A DNA stretch of 64,000 nucleotides. It comes from DASQBT01 sp049578545 (GTDB taxonomy: Bacteria; Pseudomonadota; Gammaproteobacteria; Burkholderiales; Thiobacillaceae). The stretch covers positions 13,292-77,291 of the forward strand of contig JBAUMF010000052.1 in NCBI GenBank assembly GCA_049578545.1. The letters are read 5' to 3'. This document shows, piece by piece, positions 9,050 through 17,998 of this stretch; position 1 is the first letter of the stretch, and the number at the start of each line of letters is the position of its first letter. A model generated the notes under the pieces. It ran no database searches. It was not told where the DNA came from and worked only from the letters and a program-made list of their open reading frames with translations. Made by a program: the position numbers and the translations under genes.

Positions 9050-9835
9050 ATGCTCGATTTCAAGCACAGTAAAGATGAAATTGCCCGGCCCCGGTTTCGT
9101 GACCGGGGCATCTACGTGTTACCCAACCTCTTTACCATTGGCGCATTGTTTGCCGGCTTTTATGCCATCGTCCAGGCCATGAATAGCCGCTGGGAATATG
9201 CGGCTGTTGCCATTTTCATAGCCATGGTGCTGGATGGCCTGGATGGCCGGGTGGCGCGCATGACCCACACCCAGAGCGCCTTTGGTGCGGAGCTGGATTC
9301 GCTTTCGGATATGGTTTCGTTTGGTGTCGCACCGGCGCTGGTAATGTATGTTTTTGCCCTCAAAGGATTGGGCAAGTGGGGCTGGATTGCCGCCTTTGTG
9401 CATTGTGCCGGAGCGGCTTTAAGGCTGGCCCGCTTTAATACCCAGTTGGAAGTAGCCGATAAACGTTTCTTCCAGGGCTTGCCTTCGCCGGCTGCTGCAG
9501 CGCTGGTGGCTGGTTTCGTCTGGGTCATGGTCGAATACGAGGTCCCCGGCCCAAAGGTTGCGTGGCTGGCGTTTGTCGTTACACTCTTTACTGGTCTGAC
9601 CATGGTTAGCAATCTTAAATACTACAGTGGCAAGGAAATCAATCTGCGCAGGAGCGTGCCGTTTTTCGTGGTGCTGTTGATTGTGCTGTTCTTCATCCTG
9701 GTCTCAAGCAGCCCGCCCGAAGTGCTGTTCCTGATGTTCGGTTTGTATGGCCTGTCAGGTTACGTTTACACAGCGTGGGTCTGGGGGAGGCAAAGGAAAA
9801 GAATCTCTCAGGGCTTGCCTGGCGAACGAAAATAA
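9050..9835 (+). CDS. pssA: CDP-diacylglycerol-serine O-phosphatidyltransferase
   Basis: About 261 residues with roughly eight membrane segments. The CDP-alcohol phosphatidyltransferase signature is complete: DGLDGRVAR, then a glycine and the two aspartates in FGAELDSLSD. It makes phosphatidylserine from CDP-diacylglycerol and serine in the inner membrane. It follows psd by 17 bp. The linkage of ilv, psd-pssA and leuA is an order common in Betaproteobacteria. Confidence 0.95.
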   Translation: MLDFKHSKDEIARPRFRDRGIYVLPNLFTIGALFAGFYAIVQAMNSRWEYAAVAIFIAMVLDGLDGRVARMTHTQSAFGAELDSLSDMVSFGVAPALVMYVFALKGLGKWGWIAAFVHCAGAALRLARFNTQLEVADKRFFQGLPSPAAAALVAGFVWVMVEYEVPGPKVAWLAFVVTLFTGLTMVSNLKYYSGKEINLRRSVPFFVVLLIVLFFILVSSSPPEVLFLMFGLYGLSGYVYTAWVWGRQRKRISQGLPGERK

Positions 9836-9849
9836 ATACAATCTGGGAT

Positions 9850-9933
9850 ATGTCTAACTTGGCATCACCTTCCTACGTTATCTGTCTGTCGAACATGCTG
9901 TTCGGCACCCTGCGGCTGCGCCAGGCGCGCTAA
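9850..9933 (+). CDS. Short upstream ORF before leuA (candidate leader peptide)
   Basis: A 27-codon frame with ATG at 9850 and TAA at 9931, lying in the 176-bp gap between pssA and leuA. Seven of 27 residues are branched-chain (five Leu, one Val, one Ile), spread over PSYVICLSNMLFGTLRLRQAR rather than in a run. A GC-rich hairpin (CCCGCC/GGCGGG, 9963-9976) follows 29 bases after the stop. The ribosome-binding site is weak (GGGA). Translation-coupled control of leuA is possible, but the hairpin lacks a T tract, so classical attenuation is unproven. Confidence 0.35.
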   Translation: MSNLASPSYVICLSNMLFGTLRLRQAR

Positions 9934-10011
9934 GAACATTCTCCCTCCGTAGTACCCCCGACCCCGCCCTGGCGGGATTGAATTCGCAAGGCCCAGATTC
10001 AGGAGTCTGCT

Positions 10012-11547
10012 ATGACAGATCGTTTATATATTTTTGATACCACGCTTCGTGATGGCGAGCAAAGCCCCGGTGCATCCATGACCAAGGATGAAAAGATCCG
10101 TATTGCCCGGCAGTTGGAGAAGCTGGGCGTGGATGTGATCGAGGCCGGGTTTGCCGCTGCCAGTCCGGGCGACGCCGATGCCATCAAGGTGATCGCTGAA
10201 TCCATTGTGGATTCCACCGTATGCTCATTGGCTCGCGCCAACGAGCGCGATATCCGTGCTGCTGGCGAGGCCATACAACCGGCGCGTTCGGGACGCATTC
10301 ACACCTTTATCGCCACTTCCCCCATCCACATGGAAAAGAAGCTGCGCATGAGGCCTGACCAGGTGTTGGAGGCGGCCGTCAAGGCGGTGAGGCTCGCACT
10401 GGAATACACGGATGATGTGGAGTTCTCAGCAGAAGACGCCGTGCGGTCCGACCTGGATTTTCTTTGCCGCATATTTGACGCAGTCATTGTTACAGGAGCA
10501 ACGACCATCAATGTACCGGACACGGTGGGCTATTCCATTCCGGCGTTGTGGGGCGAGCGCATGAAACAGCTCATAGAACGCGTGCCCAATTCCGACAAGG
10601 TAATCTGGTCCACCCACTGTCACAATGACCTGGGCATGGCAGTCGCCAACTCGCTGGCTGCCGTTATGGCCGGTGCGCGTCAGGTAGAGTGCACCATCAA
10701 CGGCCTGGGTGAGCGCGCAGGTAATGCATCTCTGGAAGAGGTCGTCATGGCCGTGCGTACGCGCAAGGATGTCTTCAACTGTGATTCCCGGGTCGATGCA
10801 ACGCAAATCGTGCCCTCATCTAAACTGGTTTCCACCATTACGGGCTACCCGGTGCAGCCCAACAAGGCGATTGTCGGCGCCAACGCATTCGCCCATGAGT
10901 CCGGCATTCATCAGGATGGCGTGCTCAAGCACAGGGAAACCTATGAAATCATGCGCGCCGAAGATGTGGGCTGGAATGCTAACCGCCTGACCTTGGGCAA
11001 GCTGTCCGGCCGCAATGCCTTTCGCAGCAAGCTGGCCGAGTTGGGTATCGTGATGGAAAGTGAGGAAGCGCTCAATGCTGCGTTTGCCCGGTTCAAGGAA
11101 CTGGCAGACAAGAAGCGGGAAATCTTTGATGAAGATTTGCAGGCGTTGGTCAGCGATGAACGTTATTCAGCAGATCATGAACGATTCAAACTGGTTTCAC
11201 TCAAGGTCTGCTCTGAAACAGGAGAAACACCCCATGCAAGAATGGTGATTACTGACGAGGGCAGCGAAATGAGCGCACACGCCGATGGCAGCGGGCCGGT
11301 GGATGCTTCATTCAAGGCGCTGGAATCGGTCGTCAACAGTGGCGCCGAGCTGCTGCTTTATTCGGTCAACAACATTACCAGCGGGACCGACTCACAGGGC
11401 GAGGTGACAGTGCGACTGGCTAAAGGCGGTCGGGTCGTGAATGGCCAAGGAGCAGATACCGATATCGTGATCGCATCCGCCAAGGCCTACCTGCACGCGC
11501 TCAACAAACTGCACTCCAAACTGGAGCGGGCACATCCTCAGGTTTGA
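10012..11547 (+). CDS. leuA: 2-Isopropylmalate synthase
   Basis: 511 residues. The catalytic TIM barrel opens with DTTLRDGEQSPGASM and contains the metal-binding STHCHNDLGMAVANS motif and GLGERAGN. The C-terminal third is the leucine-sensing LeuA dimer domain. It condenses acetyl-CoA with 2-ketoisovalerate, the first committed step of leucine synthesis. AGGAG sits eight bases before the ATG. It is separated from pssA by a possible leader region, which suggests its own regulation. Confidence 0.97.
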   Translation: MTDRLYIFDTTLRDGEQSPGASMTKDEKIRIARQLEKLGVDVIEAGFAAASPGDADAIKVIAESIVDSTVCSLARANERDIRAAGEAIQPARSGRIHTFIATSPIHMEKKLRMRPDQVLEAAVKAVRLALEYTDDVEFSAEDAVRSDLDFLCRIFDAVIVTGATTINVPDTVGYSIPALWGERMKQLIERVPNSDKVIWSTHCHNDLGMAVANSLAAVMAGARQVECTINGLGERAGNASLEEVVMAVRTRKDVFNCDSRVDATQIVPSSKLVSTITGYPVQPNKAIVGANAFAHESGIHQDGVLKHRETYEIMRAEDVGWNANRLTLGKLSGRNAFRSKLAELGIVMESEEALNAAFARFKELADKKREIFDEDLQALVSDERYSADHERFKLVSLKVCSETGETPHARMVITDEGSEMSAHADGSGPVDASFKALESVVNSGAELLLYSVNNITSGTDSQGEVTVRLAKGGRVVNGQGADTDIVIASAKAYLHALNKLHSKLERAHPQV

Positions 11548-11559
11548 GCCGCGGCCTTG

Positions 11560-11919
11560 CTACTGCGCCCTCCGGGTCATCCGAGAGGGCGCAGTATATT
11601 TGGCGTAAAAGATGGCAGCACTGAAGAATGACAAACTTAGACCGATTTCTCCCATGGCGAGGGAGGCAGATAATCCTTTGTCAGACCAGGCACGCATCAC
11701 GCCTTCGATGAAGTACAGCAGGATGAACATTGACATCCACTGATAGGTGTAACGGCGGCCTTTGAGGATGCCCATGAGTGGAATGAGAAGAATGACGGCT
11801 TTAAGCACGAGCCAGGACCCGCCTGGCCGGAGTGGTGCCAGCCACAGCTCCCAGGCCAGACAAAGCAGGATCAGTGCAATCAGGCTTGCGCTCGCGATGT
11901 AGCCGAGGGTTCGCGTCAA
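11560..11919 (-). CDS. DUF2069 family membrane protein
   Basis: 119 residues with four hydrophobic helices and the family-type segment GRRYTYQWMSMFILLYFIEG. Function unknown; the family is common in Beta- and Gammaproteobacteria, often next to wrbA, as here. Its start overlaps the HugZ-like stop by four bases, so wrbA, the HugZ-like gene and this gene form a coupled operon read leftwards. A hairpin over its stop codon (11561-11596; arms ACTGCGCCCTC and GAGGGCGCAGT) separates it from leuA. Confidence 0.85.
   Translation of the reverse strand: MTRTLGYIASASLIALILLCLAWELWLAPLRPGGSWLVLKAVILLIPLMGILKGRRYTYQWMSMFILLYFIEGVMRAWSDKGLSASLAMGEIGLSLSFFSAAIFYAKYTAPSRMTRRAQ
11561..11596. terminator. Hairpin between convergent leuA and DUF2069 genes
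   Basis: A 12-bp perfect inverted repeat, TACTGCGCCCTC and GAGGGCGCAGTA, with a 12-base loop. It lies 14 bases past leuA and within the last codons of the DUF2069 gene. On the plus strand it is followed by TATTTGG, a poor T tract, so it is a weak or factor-aided terminator at best. Confidence 0.5.
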
Positions 11920-12623
11920 GCGCGCGCTTCCTCGGCCAGCTTGACCAGGGCGGCTCGCGCAGCGTCTGCATCCAGTACGGGTTCAGCGAACTCGAAACGA
12001 AGTTTCCTCCCATCGGCGCGCACATCGAACCCATCGCAGTCGATGCCGATCATTTCTGCCTTATCTGCCTTATCTGCCTCCTGTCCATGGAAGCGTCGGC
12101 AATAGTCACGCAGGGCATTGGCATGGTCCGCATTCATGTGCTGCAAGATGCCGTTCTCGATATCAGCCAGATGATTGGGCGGCGCAGTATAGGTTGCAGG
12201 TTCCACCCAGTGAATCTTGCCGAAACCACCGATGTAGCGAATGGCCGTCGGCTCGATGCGATAGAAGAGGAAATCGTGCATGCCGAAATACTGCGCGGCG
12301 TTTGGCACATAGCGCAGGTAGCGTGGTCCGAGTGCGGATTTCTCCGGCAACCGCACGGCTTGGCCGACGATGGTGACTCTGCCTGCCGCCTGCATGTCGT
12401 CAGCACAGGGGTGCACGATCAGGCTGACGCGGTGATCAGCTTCGATGTTCTTGGTGTGCTCAGCCAGCGTCGAGATCAGGATGATAGGTGCACCAGTGTG
12501 GTCAGTGACAAACGGCGTCATTGAGCCGAAGGGATAACCATGCAGCCGTTTCGACAGCGTTGCAAGAACGCCGTGCGGATGCGAACGGACAAAGCGGCGC
12601 GCCTCGGTGCCCAGTTCACTCAA
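11916..12623 (-). CDS. HugZ-like haem-utilisation / pyridoxamine-phosphate-oxidase-fold protein
   Basis: 235 residues in two parts: an N-terminal split-barrel flavin-binding-like domain (VRSHPHGVLATLSKRLHGYPFGS, residues ~10-145) and a C-terminal DUF2470 domain with HMNADHANALRDYC. HugZ proteins bind or break down haem; others are merely flavin reductase-like. The linker has a small in-frame tandem repeat, ADKADKAE, from repeated CTTATCTGC units (12057-12080). It overlaps wrbA by four bases, tying it to a redox operon. Confidence 0.8.
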   Translation of the reverse strand: MSELGTEARRFVRSHPHGVLATLSKRLHGYPFGSMTPFVTDHTGAPIILISTLAEHTKNIEADHRVSLIVHPCADDMQAAGRVTIVGQAVRLPEKSALGPRYLRYVPNAAQYFGMHDFLFYRIEPTAIRYIGGFGKIHWVEPATYTAPPNHLADIENGILQHMNADHANALRDYCRRFHGQEADKADKAEMIGIDCDGFDVRADGRKLRFEFAEPVLDADAARAALVKLAEEARA

Positions 12624-13222
12624 GGTGCGGTCGGCGCCAATTTAAGGGCGGTCTCCGCAAGCCGTTTACCCTGGGCAACGCACAGCTTGCGTTCGTCTTC
12701 GGTCAGCGGGTGATCGTCATTCGGGCCTGCGACATGGGTTGCCCCGTATGGCGTGCCGCCAGCGGAAGTTGAAGTCAGTTCTGGCACTGTGTAGGGGATG
12801 CCGACCATGAGCATGCCGTGATGGATCAATGGAAACATCATGGACAACAGCGTGGTTTCCTGACCGCCATGCATGGTGGCCGTCGAGGTGAACACGCAGG
12901 CCGGCTTGCCTGCGAGCGAGCCTTTCATCCATAGGCCACCTGTGCCGTCGAGAAAATATTTCATCGCAGCTGCCATGTTGCCAAAGCGGGTAGGGCTGCC
13001 CAGTGCCAGGCCGATGCATTCCTCGAAGTCCTTCAGTTCGGCGTAGGGCGCGCCTTCCGGAGGAACCGCAGGTTTGGCAACTTCGGTCTTGGGCGACACC
13101 TTGGGCACGGTGCGAATACGGGCTTGCGCGCCGGGAACCGATTCGATGCCGCGCGCGATCAGCCGCGCCATTTCGGCGACAGCGCCATTCTGCGAGTAGT
13201 AGAGAACGAGCAGTTCCTGCAT
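12620..13222 (-). CDS. wrbA: NAD(P)H:quinone oxidoreductase, WrbA type
   Basis: 200 residues of flavodoxin fold. The FMN phosphate loop is YYSQNGAVAEMARL; later FMN contacts lie at GSPTRFGNMAAAMK and the STATMHGGQETT loop, both diagnostic for WrbA. It does two-electron quinone reduction, avoiding semiquinones. GGAGG stands just upstream of the start. It is the first gene of a leftward three-gene unit. Confidence 0.93.
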   Translation of the reverse strand: MQELLVLYYSQNGAVAEMARLIARGIESVPGAQARIRTVPKVSPKTEVAKPAVPPEGAPYAELKDFEECIGLALGSPTRFGNMAAAMKYFLDGTGGLWMKGSLAGKPACVFTSTATMHGGQETTLLSMMFPLIHHGMLMVGIPYTVPELTSTSAGGTPYGATHVAGPNDDHPLTEDERKLCVAQGKRLAETALKLAPTAP

Positions 13223-13325
13223 GGGAGGAGGTCATTTGCATGAAAGTATAATGCTGCATTTTATTACTGATCCGTGCCCGCCGACAGCGGCAATGATCTG
13301 GTAGGGAAAAGGGGAGCGAAAAACA

Positions 13326-13892
13326 ATGCGATTTCTCGAACAGCTATTTGAAGCCGTGCTCTGGCGCACCCGCTGGGTGGTGCTTTCCGCCGTGCTCGCC
13401 AGCATGGCTGCCGCGATTGCCGTGTTCTACCTGGCCACGGTCGACGTGTTCTACATCATCAGTCACATGATTCACTATGGCGACCTGGCGCTGGCCGAAG
13501 AAACGCGCAAGCAGTTGCATGACCAGACCATCACCCACGTGGTGGAAGTGGTCGACGGCTACCTGATTGCCACTTTCATGCTGATCTTTTCGCTCGGCAT
13601 GTATGAACTGTTCATCAGCGACATCGACGAAGCCAAGGGCAGCCGAACCTCAAGCCGCATTCTGGTGATCGAAAGCCTGGATGACCTGAAGGCGCGGCTG
13701 GCGAAAGTCGTGCTGATGATTCTGATCGTGACGCTGTTCGAACACGGACTCAACATGAAGGTCGAACAGCCGGTTGACTTGCTGTATCTGGCCGTGGCGA
13801 TTGCCATGGTGGGCCTGGCGCTTTATCTCACCCATGCGTCGGAAGGGCACAAGGAACAGGGGAAGGGTGAGGTTGGGAAGGAACTACATTAG
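13326..13892 (+). CDS. YqhA/UPF0114 family membrane protein
   Basis: 188 residues with about four membrane helices and the YqhA arrangement: an N-terminal LFEAVLWRTRWVVL segment, an acidic stretch SDIDEAKGS after helix two and the motif SLDDLKARLAKVVLMILIV. Function unknown in the family. The ribosome-binding site GGGGAGCG precedes the ATG. It is divergent from wrbA. Confidence 0.88.
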   Translation: MRFLEQLFEAVLWRTRWVVLSAVLASMAAAIAVFYLATVDVFYIISHMIHYGDLALAEETRKQLHDQTITHVVEVVDGYLIATFMLIFSLGMYELFISDIDEAKGSRTSSRILVIESLDDLKARLAKVVLMILIVTLFEHGLNMKVEQPVDLLYLAVAIAMVGLALYLTHASEGHKEQGKGEVGKELH

Positions 13893-13911
13893 ATTGCAAA
13901 TACTGTTTGAG

Positions 13912-14286
13912 TCATGCATCAGGGGTAAGGTCTTCATCTGCACTGCCTCCAACGAGGTGCATTAGTCCTGGCCAGTGACGCCATGCCGGAAGGGAAAGGC
14001 GGAAGACTCTGGCACTTGCTTTTCCTCCTTTGGCTAGGAAGCTGGAGGCTACTTGAAGGCGTCGACTTGGAAAGCGTGATGCTAGCCATCTCTTGGTTGG
14101 CACCAGCAGACCTTTGGAGTATCTCGGATAGCGACGAGTCTCAGCGAGGACCAACAACCTGAGGTAGCTCTCTATCTGGGGAAATGAAAGTGACTGATGC
14201 CGAACCTGCAATACCAGCGCTGGTTCTGAAACTGGGCTTAGTCCCGAAAGGTTTCCCTTCGCGAAGACTCTATGCTTTCGCTTCAT
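13912..14286 (-). CDS. Hypothetical ORF coupled to the AspA-like gene
   Basis: A 124-codon frame whose ATG begins one base after the stop of the upstream lyase gene, with GGAGG five bases before it. The product is rich in Arg, Ser and Leu (for example ETRRYPRYSKGLLVPTKRW) and has no domain I recognise. Position and ribosome-binding site argue for translation; composition argues for a chance frame or decayed sequence. It fills the otherwise empty 395 bp between the YqhA gene and the lyase. Confidence 0.35.
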   Translation of the reverse strand: MKRKHRVFAKGNLSGLSPVSEPALVLQVRHQSLSFPQIESYLRLLVLAETRRYPRYSKGLLVPTKRWLASRFPSRRLQVASSFLAKGGKASARVFRLSLPAWRHWPGLMHLVGGSADEDLTPDA

Positions 14287-14287
14287 G

Positions 14288-15688
14288 CTAACCTCCACCC
14301 CCGCCACTCCCCACGCCATGCGCTGCTTCCAGCACCAGCCGGTCGAACTCTGCCGGATCCATGATGCCGTGTTCTGCCACAATCTCGCGAATCGGCTTCC
14401 CGGTCTTTTCTGACTCCTTGGCGATTTCACCTGCCTTCATGTAGCCGATCTTCGTGTTCAGCAGCGTGGCGAGCGCGACGCTCTGGTGGATGAAGAAGGC
14501 GCAGCGTTCACGATTGATGATGAGACCCGTGAGGTTCTTCTCGGTGGCGGCGTTCATGGCGTTGGTCAGCCAGTCCATGGCGTCGAACAGCGCGCTGCCC
14601 AGTGCGGGCATCATGACGTTCAGTTCCAGTTGGCCAGCCTGCGTCATAAGCGCCACGGCGTGATCCTGCCCCAGCACCTGGAAGCAGACCTGATTGAGCA
14701 TTTCGAACATGACCGGGTTGACCTTGCCGGGCATGATTGAAGATCCGGGCTGGACCGGGGGCAGGGTGATTTCGCCTAAGCCGGTGCGGGGTCCGGAAGC
14801 CAGCAGGCGCAGGTCGTTTGAGATACGGGTCAGCTCAAGTGCTAGCCCGCGGATGCGTGCGGACAAGTCCTGCAAGTCGAGCATGGATTGCATTTGGGCG
14901 ACTAGATGGCTCGACTCGATCGGCTCACCGGTCAGTTTGCCCAATTCGACAGCAACTTTTGTTGGGTAATTTGGTGAGGTGTTGAGGGCCGTACCTGCCG
15001 CCGATCCCCCCAAGCCAATCTGGCAGAGCCTGCTTCTGCATTCGGCAAGATTGTCTGCAGCCCTCGCCAGCGTCCAGGCATAGCCACCAAATTCGATACC
15101 CAGGGTTGTTGGCACGGCATCCTGCAGGTGGGTGCGGCCGGATTTGACAGTGTCCTTTTCCTGCATGGCAAGCCGTTCGAACTCGGCACCCATGGCGCGG
15201 ACTGCCTTGACCAGTCGAGAGAGCTTGGCCAGAACCGCGAGGCGGATTGCGGTCGGAATGGTGTCATTCGTGGACTGGCCCATGTTGACGTCATCATTGG
15301 GGTTAATGGGCTGATAAGCGCCCCTGGTTCCGCCCAGCGCCACGTTGGCGAGGTTCGCAATAACCTCGTTGGTGTTCATGTTATGGCTGGTCCCAGCGCC
15401 GGCCTGGAAACGGTCCACCACGAACTGGTCCAAATGTTCCCCTTGCAGGATTTTCTCGCAGGCTGCCACAATGGCATCGCGTTCTTGTTCGGGCAACCAG
15501 CCCGGCTGGCAATTGGCCCTGGCAGCGGCCAGTTTGATCTGCACATGGGCCCGGATAAAATCCACATCGGGCTTGCGCCCGGAAATGGGAAAATTGTCAA
15601 CGGCCCGTGCAGTCTGAATGCCATACCAGGCATGGCCGGGAACTTGGTATTCCCCGAGGGAGTCTTTTTCAATGCGGAATTCGCTCAT
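14288..15688 (-). CDS. aspA: Aspartate ammonia-lyase-like enzyme (class II fumarase/aspartase family)
   Basis: 466 residues of the fumarase/aspartase superfamily. Diagnostic blocks are GAGTSHNMNTNEVIAN, NMGQSTNDTIPTA, SGRTHLQDA and the catalytic loop GSSIMPGKVNPV. The Val after NP and the FQAGAGTS block favour aspartase over FumC, which has NPT. The expected reaction is deamination of aspartate to fumarate. The C-terminus is odd: it ends in SGGGGG, encoded by the same G-rich run that holds the ribosome-binding site for the downstream ORF. It is divergent from the TlpA-like gene by about 20 bp. Confidence 0.8.
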   Translation of the reverse strand: MSEFRIEKDSLGEYQVPGHAWYGIQTARAVDNFPISGRKPDVDFIRAHVQIKLAAARANCQPGWLPEQERDAIVAACEKILQGEHLDQFVVDRFQAGAGTSHNMNTNEVIANLANVALGGTRGAYQPINPNDDVNMGQSTNDTIPTAIRLAVLAKLSRLVKAVRAMGAEFERLAMQEKDTVKSGRTHLQDAVPTTLGIEFGGYAWTLARAADNLAECRSRLCQIGLGGSAAGTALNTSPNYPTKVAVELGKLTGEPIESSHLVAQMQSMLDLQDLSARIRGLALELTRISNDLRLLASGPRTGLGEITLPPVQPGSSIMPGKVNPVMFEMLNQVCFQVLGQDHAVALMTQAGQLELNVMMPALGSALFDAMDWLTNAMNAATEKNLTGLIINRERCAFFIHQSVALATLLNTKIGYMKAGEIAKESEKTGKPIREIVAEHGIMDPAEFDRLVLEAAHGVGSGGGGG

Positions 15689-15710
15689 GGCACTCTTGAC
15701 AATGGAAAAA

Positions 15711-16184
15711 ATGAAATTCTATCCGACCCACTGGCTGGCCGGGATGTTGCTGGGATTGATCGCCCTTACGGCCCACGCATTTACGCTGACCGATACAGAG
15801 GGTAAGACGCATAAATTGGCTGATTACAAGGGCAAATGGGTGTTGGTGAATTTCTGGGCAACCTGGTGCCCACCCTGTCTTGAGGAAATTCCGGACCTGG
15901 TCGCACTTCACGAAGACAAGAGGAACAATCTCGTTGTGATTGGCATTGCAATGGATTACCGCAATGCCAAGCAGGTCATGGATTTTGCGGAAAGCATGCT
16001 GGTGTCTTACCCGATTGTACTGGGTAGCCCCACGCTGGCCTCCCAGATTGGCCCAGTCGATGGCCTGCCAACAACTTATCTTTACAACCCTGCGGGAAAG
16101 CTGGTGGCGCACCAGGTGGGGGGCGTGACGAAAGAAGCGGTTGAAGATTACATCCAACGGATTGCAAAAAAAGGCGGTAAATAA
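15711..16184 (+). CDS. TlpA-like exported thiol-disulfide oxidoreductase
   Basis: About 157 residues. A signal peptide (hydrophobic LAGMLLGLIALTAHA, likely cut after AHA) leads into a thioredoxin domain with the active site WCPPC and the cis-proline segment GLPTTYL. It should act in the periplasm in reducing or resolving disulfides. Starts at 15702 and 15711 are both plausible; I took the second. Its stop abuts the GTG of the next gene. It is the first of four coupled genes ending with a short adaptor. Confidence 0.85.
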   Translation: MKFYPTHWLAGMLLGLIALTAHAFTLTDTEGKTHKLADYKGKWVLVNFWATWCPPCLEEIPDLVALHEDKRNNLVVIGIAMDYRNAKQVMDFAESMLVSYPIVLGSPTLASQIGPVDGLPTTYLYNPAGKLVAHQVGGVTKEAVEDYIQRIAKKGGK

Positions 16185-16706
16185 GTGCGTTATCTGATTC
16201 TTCTGCTTGCTCTTGTCCTGCAGCCGGTGGGGGCGGAAACACGTGATCCCGGCAATTACTTTTTCGAACCAAAGCTGGGGGATTTCCAGGCTGAACTGGC
16301 GACGGCGAAGCACGATGGCAAAGCGGCCATCATGTTGTTTTTCGAAATGGACGATTGCCCATTCTGCGCGAGGATGAAAGCCACAGTACTCAACCAGGCG
16401 GATGTCCAGGCCTATTATCGAAAGCATTTCCTTCTCTTTCCTGTGGATACCAAAGGGGACGTTTTGATGACTGACTTCAGGGGCAAGGAGACCAAGGAAA
16501 AGGATTTTGCATTTGAAAACAGGGTGAGGGCTACACCCGTCATCGCCTTTTTTGACTTGAACGGCAATTTGATTGTCCGCTATACAGGGCCGACGAAGGA
16601 CAAGAACGAATTCTTGCTGCTGGGCCGTTACGTGGTGGAAGGCGCCTACAGGCAGATGCCATTTATCAAATACAAGCAGCAGGCGCAAATATCGTACCGG
16701 CCATGA
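16185..16706 (+). CDS. Exported thioredoxin-fold protein (CPFC active site)
   Basis: 173 residues with signal peptide LILLLALVLQPVGA. The body is a thioredoxin-like domain with FFEMDDCPFCARMKATVL and the cis-proline stretch RATPVIAFFDLNG. The domain resembles SoxW/DsbC-like periplasmic reductases; the exact partner is unknown. The GTG start directly follows the stop of the TlpA-like gene, and its own stop overlaps the next start (ATGA). Confidence 0.82.
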   Translation: MRYLILLLALVLQPVGAETRDPGNYFFEPKLGDFQAELATAKHDGKAAIMLFFEMDDCPFCARMKATVLNQADVQAYYRKHFLLFPVDTKGDVLMTDFRGKETKEKDFAFENRVRATPVIAFFDLNGNLIVRYTGPTKDKNEFLLLGRYVVEGAYRQMPFIKYKQQAQISYRP

Positions 16707-17998
16707 GGTTGCGGCTGGCAGGAGTCATACTGCTCTTTCCTCTGTTTGCTTGGGCCGAAGATAGGCCACTGACGCTGGAAGAGGCACTCTCTGCGGCAAA
16801 CGAGCCCTATCCCCAACTCGATGCGGCAGTGGCGGACGTCAATCTGGCCTTGGCTGATCAGCAACTGGCAGCCAGCCAAAACGATCTTTCCCTAAGTCTG
16901 GATGGTGCCGTGCGCAGGGGCATGCCGACGACGGGCCCCGATGAAGGACAATGGGCAGCGAATAACAGCCTGCGGCTGGTCGCGCGCAAGACGCTGCTGG
17001 ATTTTGGCCGCACTTCCCGGTCAGTTGATGCAGCTCGACTGGAAACCATGGCGCGGCAATTCAATCTGCTTGAGACCAAGGATGTGCGGCGTATCAACAT
17101 CATGGCGCGCTTTTTCGATGTCCTGTTGGCTGACATGCAGTTTGCCGCATCCAATGAATACATGGCCGTGGCCTATACACGCTGGGATGACGCCAAGTCC
17201 AGATTCGAACTGGGACAAATCAGCCAGACAGATCTGAGTCAACTTGAGGCCCAGTATCAGGATTATCGCGAACGTCGCAACCAGGCTGACCAAAAGGTGC
17301 GGTCCAGTAGAAAGAAACTCGCCGATGCCTTGAACAGGCCGAATGAAATTCCGCGTGATCTGGAATTTCCCAAACTGCAGCAAAACGAAATTGATCTTCC
17401 GGGTTATGAAGCACTCTTGCCGATTGCGCTCGAATCGAATCCTGCATTGCGTTCTTTACGGGCCCAAACCCGAAGCACAACCCTTCGTGCCGAAGCTGTG
17501 CGAAGTGAGCGCAGTCCGATACTGGATGCTGAACTTGCCGGAGCAAATTACAGCCGCGAATCAACCACCTTGGATCGTCTAAGTGCAGGTCTTGTGGTTA
17601 GCTGGCCTCTGTACCAGGGGGAGCGTGTTGATGCACGAATCGCACGTGAAGTAGCGCAAAGGGACAAGTTGGGCGCCCAGTTTGCACAAGCCAAATTGGA
17701 TTTGACCGAACAGCTGATGGATGTCCTGAATGAGATCGAATGGCTCAGGACAGCTTCCCGCCCGGCTGCTTTGACCCAGGTGAATTATCGAGATCTCGCC
17801 CTTGAGCGCGCTCGGGCAGAATATGAAATGGAGTTCAAGACCAATTTGGGATTTGCAATGGCCGATACCCAGGCAGCGGCCATCCGTAAGAAGCAGGTTG
17901 AGTACCGCCTGGCGCTGGCGCTGGCGAGACTGGAAGCACTGGTGGGTGAACCATTGGATGTTATCGTGGCCCGAACGAAGGCAAAGGAAAAATCGTGA
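16703..17998 (+). CDS. TolC family outer-membrane efflux protein
   Basis: 431 residues. A signal peptide ends around FAWA; two tandem outer-membrane-efflux repeats follow, each with a long helical hairpin and a beta segment (LTLEEALSAANEPYPQLDAA; LVVSWPLYQGERVDARI). These form trimeric channel-tunnels. The ATGA and GTGA overlaps with both neighbours show tight coupling. No inner-membrane pump is encoded nearby, which is unusual for a TolC partner operon. Confidence 0.9.
   Translation: MRLRLAGVILLFPLFAWAEDRPLTLEEALSAANEPYPQLDAAVADVNLALADQQLAASQNDLSLSLDGAVRRGMPTTGPDEGQWAANNSLRLVARKTLLDFGRTSRSVDAARLETMARQFNLLETKDVRRINIMARFFDVLLADMQFAASNEYMAVAYTRWDDAKSRFELGQISQTDLSQLEAQYQDYRERRNQADQKVRSSRKKLADALNRPNEIPRDLEFPKLQQNEIDLPGYEALLPIALESNPALRSLRAQTRSTTLRAEAVRSERSPILDAELAGANYSRESTTLDRLSAGLVVSWPLYQGERVDARIAREVAQRDKLGAQFAQAKLDLTEQLMDVLNEIEWLRTASRPAALTQVNYRDLALERARAEYEMEFKTNLGFAMADTQAAAIRKKQVEYRLALALARLEALVGEPLDVIVARTKAKEKS

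Noticed and set aside
15669..16688. A 339-codon minus-strand frame over the two thioredoxin-fold genes
   Set aside because: Shadow of two clear plus-strand genes with signal peptides and CxxC motifs; its own product has no recognisable pattern.
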